Below are positions 1 to 6,123 of a stretch of DNA of 8,247 bases, in pieces. A model generated the notes under the pieces. The model was not told the origin of the DNA, searched no databases, and was given only the letters and a program-made list of their open reading frames with translations. The DNA lies in NCBI GenBank assembly GCA_046759145.1, contig JBHIBR010000061.1:1-8247 (forward strand). The letters run 5' to 3'. This DNA comes from JBHIBR01 sp046759145 [NCBI: Nitrospinota bacterium] (GTDB lineage: Bacteria > UBA8248). Every line of letters begins with the position of its first letter. The first letter of the stretch is position 1. Made by a program: the position numbers and the translations under genes.

Positions 1-1682
1 TGCCCGAGGGGGTGCAGGTGGCCGCCTTGCCCCTGAGAGAGATCACCGAGGGCCTGGGCAAGCTGCTGCCCGTGATGCAGAACACAGTGGCCCTGGGCGC
101 GCTGCTCCATCTGATCGGCTTCGACATCGAGGTCACGGCCGGGCTGGTGGCCGAGACCTTCAAGCATAAGGGGGCCGAGGTCATCGGGCAGAACGTCAAG
201 GTGCTCCGGGCCGGTTACGACTACGCGGTGAAGGAGCTGAAGCCCCTCGGCTACCAGTGGACCTTCTCCCGCAAGCGCCGGCCCATCGTCACCGGGAACC
301 TGACGATGGCGTTGGGCGCCGTGGCGGCCGGATGCAAGTTCTACTCCGCCTACCCCATGAGCCCCGCCTCCTTCGTCCTGCACTGGATGGCCAGCCACAG
401 CGAGAAGTGCGGCGTGGTGGTCAAGCAGGCGGAAGACGAGATTGCGGTGGTCAACCTGGCCATCGGCGCGGGTCACGCCGGGGTGAGGGCCATGTGCGCC
501 ACCTCGGGAGGGGGGTTCGCCCTCATGACCGAGGCCATCGGCATGGCCGGCATGATTGAGGCGCCGGTGGTCATCGTGAATGTGCAGCGCGGGGGACCTT
601 CCACCGGGCTTCCCACCAAGACCGAGCAGGGCGACCTGAACCAGGTCATGGGCGCCTCGCAGGGCGACTACCCGCGCGTCGTCATGGCTCCCCGGGACGC
701 GACCGACTGCTACTACGCCGCCGTCGAGGCCTTCAACCTGGCCGAGAAGTTCCAGCTCCCGGTCATCCTCATCTCCGACCTGCTGCTGGCCGAGCACCGC
801 TCCAGCGTCGACCCCGAGGCGCTCACGCCCGAGGTGCCCATCGAGCGGGGTGAGATGCTGACGGAGCCTCCCGCCTCCGCGGGGCCCGACGGCTACAGGC
901 GTTATGCCCTCACCCCGTCGGGGATCTCCCCCCGCGCGCTGCCGGGCACCAGAGGCATGGTCCACGTGTCGCCCACCGACGAGCACGACGAGCAGGGGGT
1001 CCTCATCAGCGATGAGCACACCAACCCGGCCATCCGCCGCAAGATGCACGAGAAACGCATGCGAAAGATGGTCCGGGTGCTGGCCCAGTTGCCCCCGCCC
1101 GCCCTGGAGGGCCCGCCCGAGGCGGACGTCACCTTGATCGGGTGGGGGTCCACCTGGGGCGCCATCCACGAGGCCGTCGGCCAACTGGCTGAGGCCGGCA
1201 TCCGGGCGAACCATCTGCACTTCAAATATCTCCACCCCTTCCACGCCCGGGAGGCGAAGGAGATCCTGCGCGCCTGCCGGCGGACCGTCGTGGTGGAGAA
1301 CAATTTCAGCGGTCAGTTCGCCCGCCACCTGCGGGCGGAGACGGGGATCTCCGCGGACCACCTGCTCGCGAAGTATGACGGAGAGCCCTTCGAGCCCGCC
1401 TACATCACCCGTCGGGTTCAGGCCATCGTGAAAGGGCGGCCCTACGACGGGCGGGTGGAAGAGGAGGAGGCCCGGGAGATCGCCTATCACTACATCCGGA
1501 TCAACCTGGAGGATAAGGCGCGCCCGAGCCGCTTGGTGCAGGTCTCCGAGAACGGTTACGGCGAGCCCGTGTGGGAGGTCGAGATCGTGGACCGGGCGGA
1601 GCTCGACCCGTGCGGGAAGCTCATCATCGGCATGGGGACCGGCTCCATCCACGAGTGGCAGCCGGTAGCTGCGAAGGGATGA
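1..1682 (+). CDS. korA: 2-oxoacid:ferredoxin oxidoreductase, fused gamma-alpha subunit (5' partial)
   Basis: This is the alpha subunit of a thiamine-diphosphate 2-oxoacid:acceptor oxidoreductase, which decarboxylates a 2-oxoacid to acyl-CoA and passes electrons to ferredoxin in the cytoplasm. The reading frame is open through the left edge (first whole codon at 3), so the start is missing; about 559 residues are visible and I estimate roughly a hundred are lost. Up to about base 240 is the end of the gamma domain, with the typical QNTVALGALL stretch near 80-110. The alpha pyrimidine-binding domain follows: GNLTMALGA at about 297, AYPMSP at 348-365 (family YPITP motif), CATSGGGFALMTEA near 498, and QRGGPSTGLPTKTEQGDL at about 585-638, whose Arg probably contacts substrate. 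The second core domain starts near 1122 (DVTLIGWGST, then VVVENNFSGQ). A tail of about 90 residues from 1404 matches no domain I know. The beta subunit follows 66 bases downstream. The symbol is by family; the substrate is not settled. Confidence 0.93.
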   Translation, partial: PEGVQVAALPLREITEGLGKLLPVMQNTVALGALLHLIGFDIEVTAGLVAETFKHKGAEVIGQNVKVLRAGYDYAVKELKPLGYQWTFSRKRRPIVTGNLTMALGAVAAGCKFYSAYPMSPASFVLHWMASHSEKCGVVVKQAEDEIAVVNLAIGAGHAGVRAMCATSGGGFALMTEAIGMAGMIEAPVVIVNVQRGGPSTGLPTKTEQGDLNQVMGASQGDYPRVVMAPRDATDCYYAAVEAFNLAEKFQLPVILISDLLLAEHRSSVDPEALTPEVPIERGEMLTEPPASAGPDGYRRYALTPSGISPRALPGTRGMVHVSPTDEHDEQGVLISDEHTNPAIRRKMHEKRMRKMVRVLAQLPPPALEGPPEADVTLIGWGSTWGAIHEAVGQLAEAGIRANHLHFKYLHPFHAREAKEILRACRRTVVVENNFSGQFARHLRAETGISADHLLAKYDGEPFEPAYITRRVQAIVKGRPYDGRVEEEEAREIAYHYIRINLEDKARPSRLVQVSENGYGEPVWEVEIVDRAELDPCGKLIIGMGTGSIHEWQPVAAKG

Positions 1683-1748
1683 GCCCTCGGGAGAGCGAGC
1701 TCACGTCCGGTTGATTTCCGCCAGATTACCCTTGGGGGAGCGATTGCA

Positions 1749-2630
1749 ATGGCGGTGATTCAGGAGCTGACCCTTGAGAGCTACGAAGGCCTGGTAGAGC
1801 CCGATTGGTGCCCGGGCTGCGGCGACTTCGGCGTGCTGAAGGCGCTCAAGTCTGCGGCCCTCGAACTGGGCATCCATCCCCACGAGATGCTCGTCGTGTC
1901 GGGCATCGGGTGCTCGTCCAACCTGCCGGGCTTCGTCCGCGCCTACGGCATTCACGGCGTGCACGGGCGGACTCTGCCCCTTGCCACCGGCGCCGCGCTG
2001 GCCAACCACAACCTCCACGTCGTCATCACGGGCGGCGACGGCGACGGCTACGGGATCGGGATGGGCCATTTCATCCACGCCATGCGGCGCAACCTGAACC
2101 TCACCTACGTCGTCATGGATAACCAGATCTACGGCCTGACCACCGGCCAGACGTCGCCGACCACCATGGAGGGCGTCCGCACCAAGAGCACGCCGCGGGG
2201 CAATGTGGAGCGGCCGGTCAATCCCCTAGCCCTGGCTCTGGTCACCGGGGCCACCTATGTGAGCCGCGGTTTCTCGGGCAATCCGGCCCATATGGCGAAA
2301 CTCATCGCCGGGGGCATCGCCCATCGCGGCTTTGCCCTGGTCGATGTGTTCAGCCCGTGCGTGACCTATAACAACGTCAATACTTACCCCTGGTTCAAGA
2401 AGCGCGTCTACACCCTGGAGGGAGAAGAGGGCTACGACCCGGGCGACTTCAAGGCCGCGGTGGAGCGCTCCTTCGAGTTCGGCGACCGCATCCCCACGGG
2501 GCTTTTCTACCGGGTCGAGAGGCCCATTTACGACGACAGCGAGCCGGTCCTGCAGAAGGGCCCTCTGGTCGATCAGCCCCTGGGGTTGGGCCGAGAGCAG
2601 TTCGACAAGTTGCTGGCGGAGACCATGTAG
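1749..2630 (+). CDS. korB: 2-oxoacid:ferredoxin oxidoreductase, beta subunit
   Basis: This is the thiamine-diphosphate and iron-sulfur subunit that pairs with the upstream alpha subunit. The 293-residue length is normal for two-subunit enzymes. Visible motifs, in order, are WCPGCG (Cys21, Cys24), GIGCSSN (Cys55), the TPP/Mg site GGDGDGYGIG (95-104), DNQIYGLTTGQTSPTT (124-139) and FSPCVTYNN (Cys204). The four cysteines match the ligands of the single [4Fe-4S] cluster in Sulfolobus-type enzymes. No extra ferredoxin domain is present, so a separate ferredoxin is the likely partner. The ATG at 1749 is preceded by GGGGGAG at 1734-1740 with 8-base spacing, and the WCPGCG position relative to the N-terminus suits the family. 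Asn58 occupies the position after CSS where 2-oxoglutarate-using members usually have Lys or Arg. Transcription probably ends at the terminator at 2737-2769. Confidence 0.95.
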   Translation: MAVIQELTLESYEGLVEPDWCPGCGDFGVLKALKSAALELGIHPHEMLVVSGIGCSSNLPGFVRAYGIHGVHGRTLPLATGAALANHNLHVVITGGDGDGYGIGMGHFIHAMRRNLNLTYVVMDNQIYGLTTGQTSPTTMEGVRTKSTPRGNVERPVNPLALALVTGATYVSRGFSGNPAHMAKLIAGGIAHRGFALVDVFSPCVTYNNVNTYPWFKKRVYTLEGEEGYDPGDFKAAVERSFEFGDRIPTGLFYRVERPIYDDSEPVLQKGPLVDQPLGLGREQFDKLLAETM

Positions 2631-2736
2631 GCGGGAGGCGCGCCCGGGCCCCCCGCGGCCTGGGAGCGCCGGCTGAAAAGCTGGCGGGTGGACCAGGAGT
2701 TCGCGGGCTTCGTCTCGCCGGCGCGAATGGGTGCAT

Positions 2737-2769
2737 CCCCGCCGTCCCCGGGCGGCGGGGTTTTTCTTT
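2737..2769 (+). terminator. Rho-independent terminator of the oxidoreductase operon
   Basis: A perfect 8-bp G/C stem, CCCCGCCG (2737-2744) with CGGCGGGG (2753-2760), encloses an 8-base loop and is followed at once by TTTTTCTTT (2761-2769). It lies 107 bases after the beta-subunit stop and 70 bases before the ABC ATPase start, so it separates the two transcription units. This is the clearest intrinsic terminator in the window. Confidence 0.88.
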
Positions 2770-2784
2770 CCGCAGGCCTCGCGG

Positions 2785-2790
2785 GATAAT
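2785..2790 (+). promoter_or_regulatory. Candidate -10 box before the ABC ATPase
   Basis: GATAAT differs from TATAAT at one base and stands in very GC-rich DNA, 49 bases before the ATG at 2839. No good -35 is present; the 18-base-spaced hexamer (TTTTTC, 2761-2766) falls in the terminator T-tract. A promoter is expected here because the terminator isolates the gene, but the call rests on one hexamer. Confidence 0.3.
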
Positions 2791-2838
2791 GGGCTGGCCT
2801 CGCCTTCCGGGCGGGAGGCCCGGAGAGGGGGAACCCCC

Positions 2839-3642
2839 ATGGCGCGCATCACCCTCCGTTCTCTCACCAAATGTTTCGCGGAAGTGCGGGCCGTGGACGG
2901 CCTGAGCCTCGACGTGCGGGAGCGGGAGTTCCTGGTCATCGTGGGGCCCACGGGCTGCGGGAAGACCACCCTGTTGCGGTTGCTGGCCGGTCTCGAGCGA
3001 CCGGACTCGGGCCACATCTACATCAACGGCGAGCGGGTGAACGACGTGCCGCCGGGGCGGCGGGGGGTGCAGCTCATCTTCCAGAGCTATGCCCTTTGGC
3101 CCCACATGCGGGTGTTCGACGAGCGGCGCCACTCGAACCTCAGCTTCGCCCTCAAGGTGCGGGGCTGGCTCGCCGAAGCCATCCGAGAGCGCGTCCGGGC
3201 CGTCGCCCGGCGCGTGGGGATCGAGGAGAAGCTCTTCGGCCGGCGCCCCGCCGAGCTCAGCGCGGGCCAGCAGCAGAAGGTGGCCATCGGCCGGGCGGTG
3301 GCCGTCCCCCCGCGGGTGTTCCTGATGGATGAGCCCATGAGCCACATCGACCCGATGAGCCGCCGCCAGGTGCGGGCGGAGATCCGGAGGGTCCACGAGG
3401 AGCTCGGCACGACCACCCTCCTGGTCACCCACGACCTGGCCGACGCCTTCCAGCTCGCCGACCGCATCGCAGTCATGCGGGAGGGGCGGATCCTCCAGGT
3501 GGACCCCCCCGAGAGGCTCTACCGCGAGCCAGGCGACCCCTTCGTGGCGGAGTTCATCGGCTGCTTCGACTTCTCCTCCCCCCTCGAGCAGCGCGAGCGG
3601 GCGCGGAGGGTCCGGGGGAGGGGGCCGGGGAGTCGTCCCTGA
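2839..3642 (+). CDS. ABC transporter ATP-binding protein, MalK-like, short and orphan
   Basis: This is the cytoplasmic ATPase of an import-type ABC transporter, closest in pattern to sugar, glycerol-phosphate or iron ATPases. With the ATG at 2839 (GGAGAGGGGG at 2822-2831) it has 267 residues. It shows Walker A GPTGCGKTT (36-44), Q-loop FQSYALWPHM (81-90), signature LSAGQQQ (140-146), Walker B VFLMDEP (160-166, Glu165), D-loop SHID (168-171) and H-loop His198. The motif PERLYREPGDPFVAEFIG (224-241) normally leads into a TOBE/OB regulatory domain. Here the protein ends 26 residues later in an Arg/Gly-rich tail, about 90 residues short of typical MalK-like proteins. Two other oddities are LSAGQ instead of LSGGQ and about five extra residues (95-99) after the Q-loop. 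No permease or binding protein is adjacent, so it may serve a transporter encoded elsewhere or be decaying. The longer in-frame start at 2731 is rejected because it would translate the terminator. Confidence 0.87.
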   Translation: MARITLRSLTKCFAEVRAVDGLSLDVREREFLVIVGPTGCGKTTLLRLLAGLERPDSGHIYINGERVNDVPPGRRGVQLIFQSYALWPHMRVFDERRHSNLSFALKVRGWLAEAIRERVRAVARRVGIEEKLFGRRPAELSAGQQQKVAIGRAVAVPPRVFLMDEPMSHIDPMSRRQVRAEIRRVHEELGTTTLLVTHDLADAFQLADRIAVMREGRILQVDPPERLYREPGDPFVAEFIGCFDFSSPLEQRERARRVRGRGPGSRP

Positions 3643-3686
3643 GGGAGGGCCGCCGGCCGCCGGTGGCGAGGGGGGAGGCGGGGGAG

Positions 3687-3692
3687 TAAACT
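3687..3692 (+). promoter_or_regulatory. Candidate -10 box for the radical SAM operon
   Basis: TAAACT matches TATAAT at four of six bases and sits in a short AT-rich island (TAAACTGGAAAATAC) within otherwise G-rich DNA. No recognisable -35 precedes it. Transcription from about 3699 would give a very short leader containing GAGGGGG at 3702-3708. Confidence 0.3.
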
Positions 3693-3701
3693 GGAAAATA
3701 C

Positions 3702-3708
3702 GAGGGGG
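3702..3708 (+). promoter_or_regulatory. Ribosome binding site bearing on the radical SAM start
   Basis: GAGGGGG overlaps the first base of the GTG at 3708, too close to serve it, but lies 8 bases before an in-frame TTG at 3717. No other good site lies within 20 bases upstream of the GTG. Spacing therefore favours the TTG, though TTG is a rarer start codon; the product differs by only three residues. Confidence 0.4.
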
Positions 3709-4664
3709 TGAGTGCGTTGGGCGAGTGGGAGCCAAGCTATCTCGGGCTCTACCGCAGCGGGGAGCTCGCCCGCCGGGCGGAGGAGGCGCTGCGGGGCCTC
3801 GCCGACTGCCAGGTCTGTCCCCGCGACTGCCGGGTAGACCGCCTGGCCGACAAGAGTTCGATTTGCCGCACCGGGCGCCGGGCCCGGGTGGCGAGCTACT
3901 TCCCCCACTTCGGGGAGGAGGACTGCCTGCGCGGCTGGCGCGGTTCGGGCACCATCTTCTTCGCCTGGTGCAACCTGCGGTGCGTCTTCTGCCAGAACCA
4001 CGACATCAGCGCCGGCGGCGAGGGCCGCGAGGTGGGGGCTGAGGAGCTCGCCCAGATGATGGTCGAGCTCCAGGCTCGGGGCTGCCACAACGTCAACTTC
4101 GTGACGCCCGAGCACGTGGTCCCCCAGGTGCTGGAGGGGCTGGTCGTGGCCTGCGAGCGCGGGCTACGGCTTCCGCTGGTGTACAACACGGGCGCCTACG
4201 ACTCGATGGAGAGCCTCCGCCTGCTGGATGGGGTCATCGACATCTACATGCCCGACTTCAAGTGCTGGGACCCCGCGGTGGCGAAGCGGCTCCTCAAGGC
4301 GGAGGACTACCCCGAGGCCGCCCGCCGCGTGCTGCGGGAGATGCACCGCCAGGTGGGCCCCCTCCGGGTGGACGAGCGCGGGGTCGCCCGCCGGGGCGTC
4401 CTGGTACGCCACCTGGTGATGCCCAACGGCACCTCGGGCACGCGGGAGGTGATGCGCTTCCTCGCCGAGGGGCTCTCGCCCGACACCTACGTGAACATCA
4501 TGGACCAATACCGCCCCGCCCATAAGGCTTGCAAGTACCCAGAGATCGCCCGCATGCCCGAGCGGCGCGAGCTGCGCGAGGCGTACGACCTCGCCCGGGA
4601 GGCGGGCCTCTGGCGCTTCGACGAGCGGAAGCCCCGGTCCTGGTCCCTCGTCTTCGCCCGCTGA
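3708..4664 (+). CDS. Radical SAM protein, PflX-like (COG1313 type)
   Basis: This is a 318-residue cytoplasmic radical SAM protein resembling pyruvate formate-lyase activating enzymes of the PflX group, whose substrates are mostly unknown. The radical SAM motif is CNLRCVFC (Cys88, Cys92, Cys95), preceded by RGSGTIFFAW. The N-terminus has a second cysteine set, CQVCPRDC (Cys34, Cys37, Cys41) plus Cys53, possibly for an auxiliary cluster or zinc. Further family landmarks are VNFVTPEHVVPQ (about 125-136), YNTGAYDSMESL, DIYMPDFKCWDP, RHLVMPNGTSGT and YVNIMDQYRPAHKA. Length and motif order match complete family members. The start is given as the outer GTG; a TTG at 3717 has better ribosome-binding-site spacing. 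The next gene begins 20 bases after the stop, suggesting co-transcription. No glycyl radical enzyme or MEMO/AMMECR1 gene is in the window, so the target stays open. Confidence 0.88.
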   Translation: MSALGEWEPSYLGLYRSGELARRAEEALRGLADCQVCPRDCRVDRLADKSSICRTGRRARVASYFPHFGEEDCLRGWRGSGTIFFAWCNLRCVFCQNHDISAGGEGREVGAEELAQMMVELQARGCHNVNFVTPEHVVPQVLEGLVVACERGLRLPLVYNTGAYDSMESLRLLDGVIDIYMPDFKCWDPAVAKRLLKAEDYPEAARRVLREMHRQVGPLRVDERGVARRGVLVRHLVMPNGTSGTREVMRFLAEGLSPDTYVNIMDQYRPAHKACKYPEIARMPERRELREAYDLAREAGLWRFDERKPRSWSLVFAR

Positions 4665-4684
4665 GGAGAGGGAGCGCTCTGTCC

Positions 4685-5107
4685 GTGGCCCCGGAAGAGG
4701 TGGCGGTGGAGGACATCGTCCGCATCCTGCGCGAGGCGCGCACCATAGCGGTAGTGGGCCTCTCGGATAAGCCCGAGCGGGCGAGCTACCGGGTGGCCTC
4801 CTACCTCCAGCGCCAGGGCTACCGCATCCTCCCCGTGAACCCCAAAATCCGCGAGAGCCTCGGCGTGAGGGCGGTGGGGAGCCTGCGGGAGATCGGGGAA
4901 CCCGTGGACCTGGTGGACGTGTTCCGCAGGGCTGAGTGCGTCCCCCCCGTGGCTGAGGACGCCCTCGCCATGCGGCCGCTTCCCAAAGTCTTCTGGATGC
5001 AGCTCGGCATCCGCAACGAAGAGGCGGCGGCGAAGCTCCGGGCGGCGGGCGTGAGGGTGGTGCAGGACCGGTGCGCCCTGGCCGACCACCGGGCCTACCT
5101 GGCGTGA
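4685..5107 (+). CDS. CoA-binding domain protein, YccU-like
   Basis: This small single-domain Rossmann-fold protein resembles E. coli YccU and the CoA-binding domain of succinyl-CoA synthetase alpha. It probably binds CoA or an acyl-CoA; no enzymatic role is established for the family. With GTG at 4685 it has 140 residues, normal for the family. Landmarks are TIAVVGLSDKPERASYRVA (nucleotide loop, about 19-37), GYRILPVNP, the acidic PVDLVDVFRR, VFWMQLGIRNEEAA and, near the C-terminus, GVRVVQDRC. The start is set by GGGAG at 4670-4674, 10 bases upstream; extension further upstream would overlap the radical SAM gene in an unrelated frame. The gene lies 20 bases after the radical SAM stop and overlaps the hydrolase start by four bases, so the three are probably one transcript. 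Confidence 0.86.
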   Translation: MAPEEVAVEDIVRILREARTIAVVGLSDKPERASYRVASYLQRQGYRILPVNPKIRESLGVRAVGSLREIGEPVDLVDVFRRAECVPPVAEDALAMRPLPKVFWMQLGIRNEEAAAKLRAAGVRVVQDRCALADHRAYLA

Positions 5108-5949
5108 GGGGAGGGAGGGGCCTCCTCGGCGCGGCGCGGGCCCTCGCGATCCTTCCCCTCCTGGTGCTGATGGGCGTGGTGGGCTTCATCGAGCGAGCCT
5201 TTCTCTACTACCCGGTGAAGGGGCTCGCCGCCACGCCGGCGGCGCTGGGGCTCCCCTACGAGGACGTCTACTTCCGGGCGGAGGACGGCGTGCGCCTGCA
5301 CGGCTGGTTCGTCCCCGCTCCCCGGCCGGGGGCTCCCTCCCTCCTGTGGTTCCACGGCAACGCCGGCAACATCAGCCACCGGCTCGAGAACCTCGCCCAC
5401 ATCCGCGCGCGCCTGGGTCTCCACGTGTTCATCGTGGACTACCGGGGCTATGGCCAGAGCGAGGGCTCGGCCGACGAGGAGGGGACCTACCGGGACGCCC
5501 GGGCGGCCCTCCGGGCCCTGCGGGCCCAGAGGGGCGTGGACCCCTCCCGCATCATCCTCTTCGGCCGCTCCCTGGGGGCGGCGCTGGCGGTGGAGCTCGC
5601 CCTCCACGAGCCGTTCTACGGTCTCATCCTGGAGAGCCCTTTCCTCAACGTGCCCGCCATGGCGCGCGTCGTCTTCCCTTTCCTCCCCACGCGCTGGCTC
5701 GTGAGCATGCAGTACGAGATCGCCGGCAAGGTCGGCCGCGCGCGGGCCCCCGTCTTCGTCCTCCACGGCGACCGCGACGAGGTGGTCCCCTTCGAGCAGG
5801 GAAGGCGGGTGTTCGAGCTCGCCCCCGAGCCCAAGCGCTTCTTCACCATCCGGGGCGCGGGCCACAACGACACCTACTGGGTGGGCGGGGAGGCCTACTG
5901 GCGGGCGTGGGAGGAGTTCCTGGCCTCGCTGGATACGGCCGGCAGGTAA
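5104..5949 (+). CDS. Membrane-anchored alpha/beta hydrolase (Bem46/ABHD13-like)
   Basis: This 281-residue serine hydrolase has an N-terminal hydrophobic segment (about 13-29, ALAILPLLVLMGVVGFI), a likely signal anchor placing the catalytic domain on the outer face of the inner membrane. The domain carries the oxyanion-loop motif FHGNAGN (83-89), VDYRGYGQSEG (111-121), nucleophile elbow GRSLG with Ser156, an acid at Asp225 in HGDRDEVVP, and His254 in GAGHND. The triad is complete, so the enzyme should be active, probably as an esterase, thioesterase or lipase; the substrate is unknown. The GTG at 5104 forms a GTGA overlap with the stop of the CoA-binding gene, typical of translational coupling. 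Internal GTG (5164) or ATG (5170) starts are possible but would cut into the hydrophobic segment. After the stop, an imperfect G/C stem (5957-5964 with 5979-5987) lacks a T-tract. Confidence 0.87.
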   Translation: MRGGRGLLGAARALAILPLLVLMGVVGFIERAFLYYPVKGLAATPAALGLPYEDVYFRAEDGVRLHGWFVPAPRPGAPSLLWFHGNAGNISHRLENLAHIRARLGLHVFIVDYRGYGQSEGSADEEGTYRDARAALRALRAQRGVDPSRIILFGRSLGAALAVELALHEPFYGLILESPFLNVPAMARVVFPFLPTRWLVSMQYEIAGKVGRARAPVFVLHGDRDEVVPFEQGRRVFELAPEPKRFFTIRGAGHNDTYWVGGEAYWRAWEEFLASLDTAGR

Positions 5950-6038
5950 GGGGCCTCCGGGCGGCTCACTTCCTCTTCCCGCCCCGGTAGGGGTAGAAGA
6001 CGAAGTCCCGGTGCTCTCTCCCCCTCGCAGCCCCTGCC

Positions 6039-6068
6039 TTGACAGGCGATGGGCCGAAGCGGTAGAGG
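6039..6068 (+). promoter_or_regulatory. Candidate sigma70-type promoter of the acyl-CoA dehydrogenase
   Basis: A perfect -35 TTGACA (6039-6044) is followed after 18 bases by TAGAGG (6063-6068), which matches the -10 consensus at only three of six bases. A start near 6075 would leave a leader of about 50 bases before the GTG at 6124. The exact -35 in GC-rich DNA and its position in a 174-base gap support the call; the weak -10 limits it. Confidence 0.45.
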
Positions 6069-6109
6069 GGGAGGGAATTCTTTTCTCGCTTTGGTTCGGC
6101 GGCGCCCCG

Positions 6110-6116
6110 AGGAGGT
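6110..6116 (+). promoter_or_regulatory. Consensus ribosome binding site fixing the dehydrogenase start
   Basis: AGGAGGT is a perfect anti-Shine-Dalgarno complement, 7 bases before the GTG at 6124. It decides between this GTG, an in-frame GTG at 6115 that overlaps the site, and an in-frame ATG at 6049 that lies inside the candidate promoter. Confidence 0.75.
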
Positions 6117-6123
6117 GGGCATC

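Noticed and set aside
2731-2838. Upstream in-frame ATG extension of the ABC ATPase
   Set aside because: It would begin next to the terminator stem and translate through it; the ATG at 2839 has a good ribosome binding site and the expected family N-terminus.
3643-3686. GGCCGCCGGCC palindromic sequence and G-runs after the ABC ATPase as a terminator
   Set aside because: No T-tract follows and the pairing is ambiguous low-complexity GC sequence, so I cannot support a terminator here.
2449-3735. 428-codon open frame on the minus strand
   Set aside because: It is antisense to the beta-subunit end and the whole ABC ATPase, starts with Pro-rich low-complexity sequence and has no recognisable motif.
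4529-4684. Upstream extension of the CoA-binding gene
   Set aside because: It would overlap the 3' end of the radical SAM gene with Arg/Pro/Ala-rich sequence, whereas the GTG at 4685 gives the usual family length.
4164-5189. 341- and 200-codon open frames on the minus strand (also 4487-5089)
   Set aside because: They are antisense to the radical SAM and CoA-binding genes; composition is Arg/Pro/Gly-rich and no domain is visible.
5346-5990. 214-codon + strand frame overlapping the hydrolase
   Set aside because: It is Pro/Arg/Gly-rich with no motif, while the overlapping frame carries a full Ser-Asp-His triad.
6049-6123. Upstream in-frame ATG extension of the acyl-CoA dehydrogenase
   Set aside because: The extra 25 residues are basic and Gly-rich with no family match, and the start lies inside the candidate promoter. 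AGGAGGT at 6110-6116 fixes the GTG at 6124.
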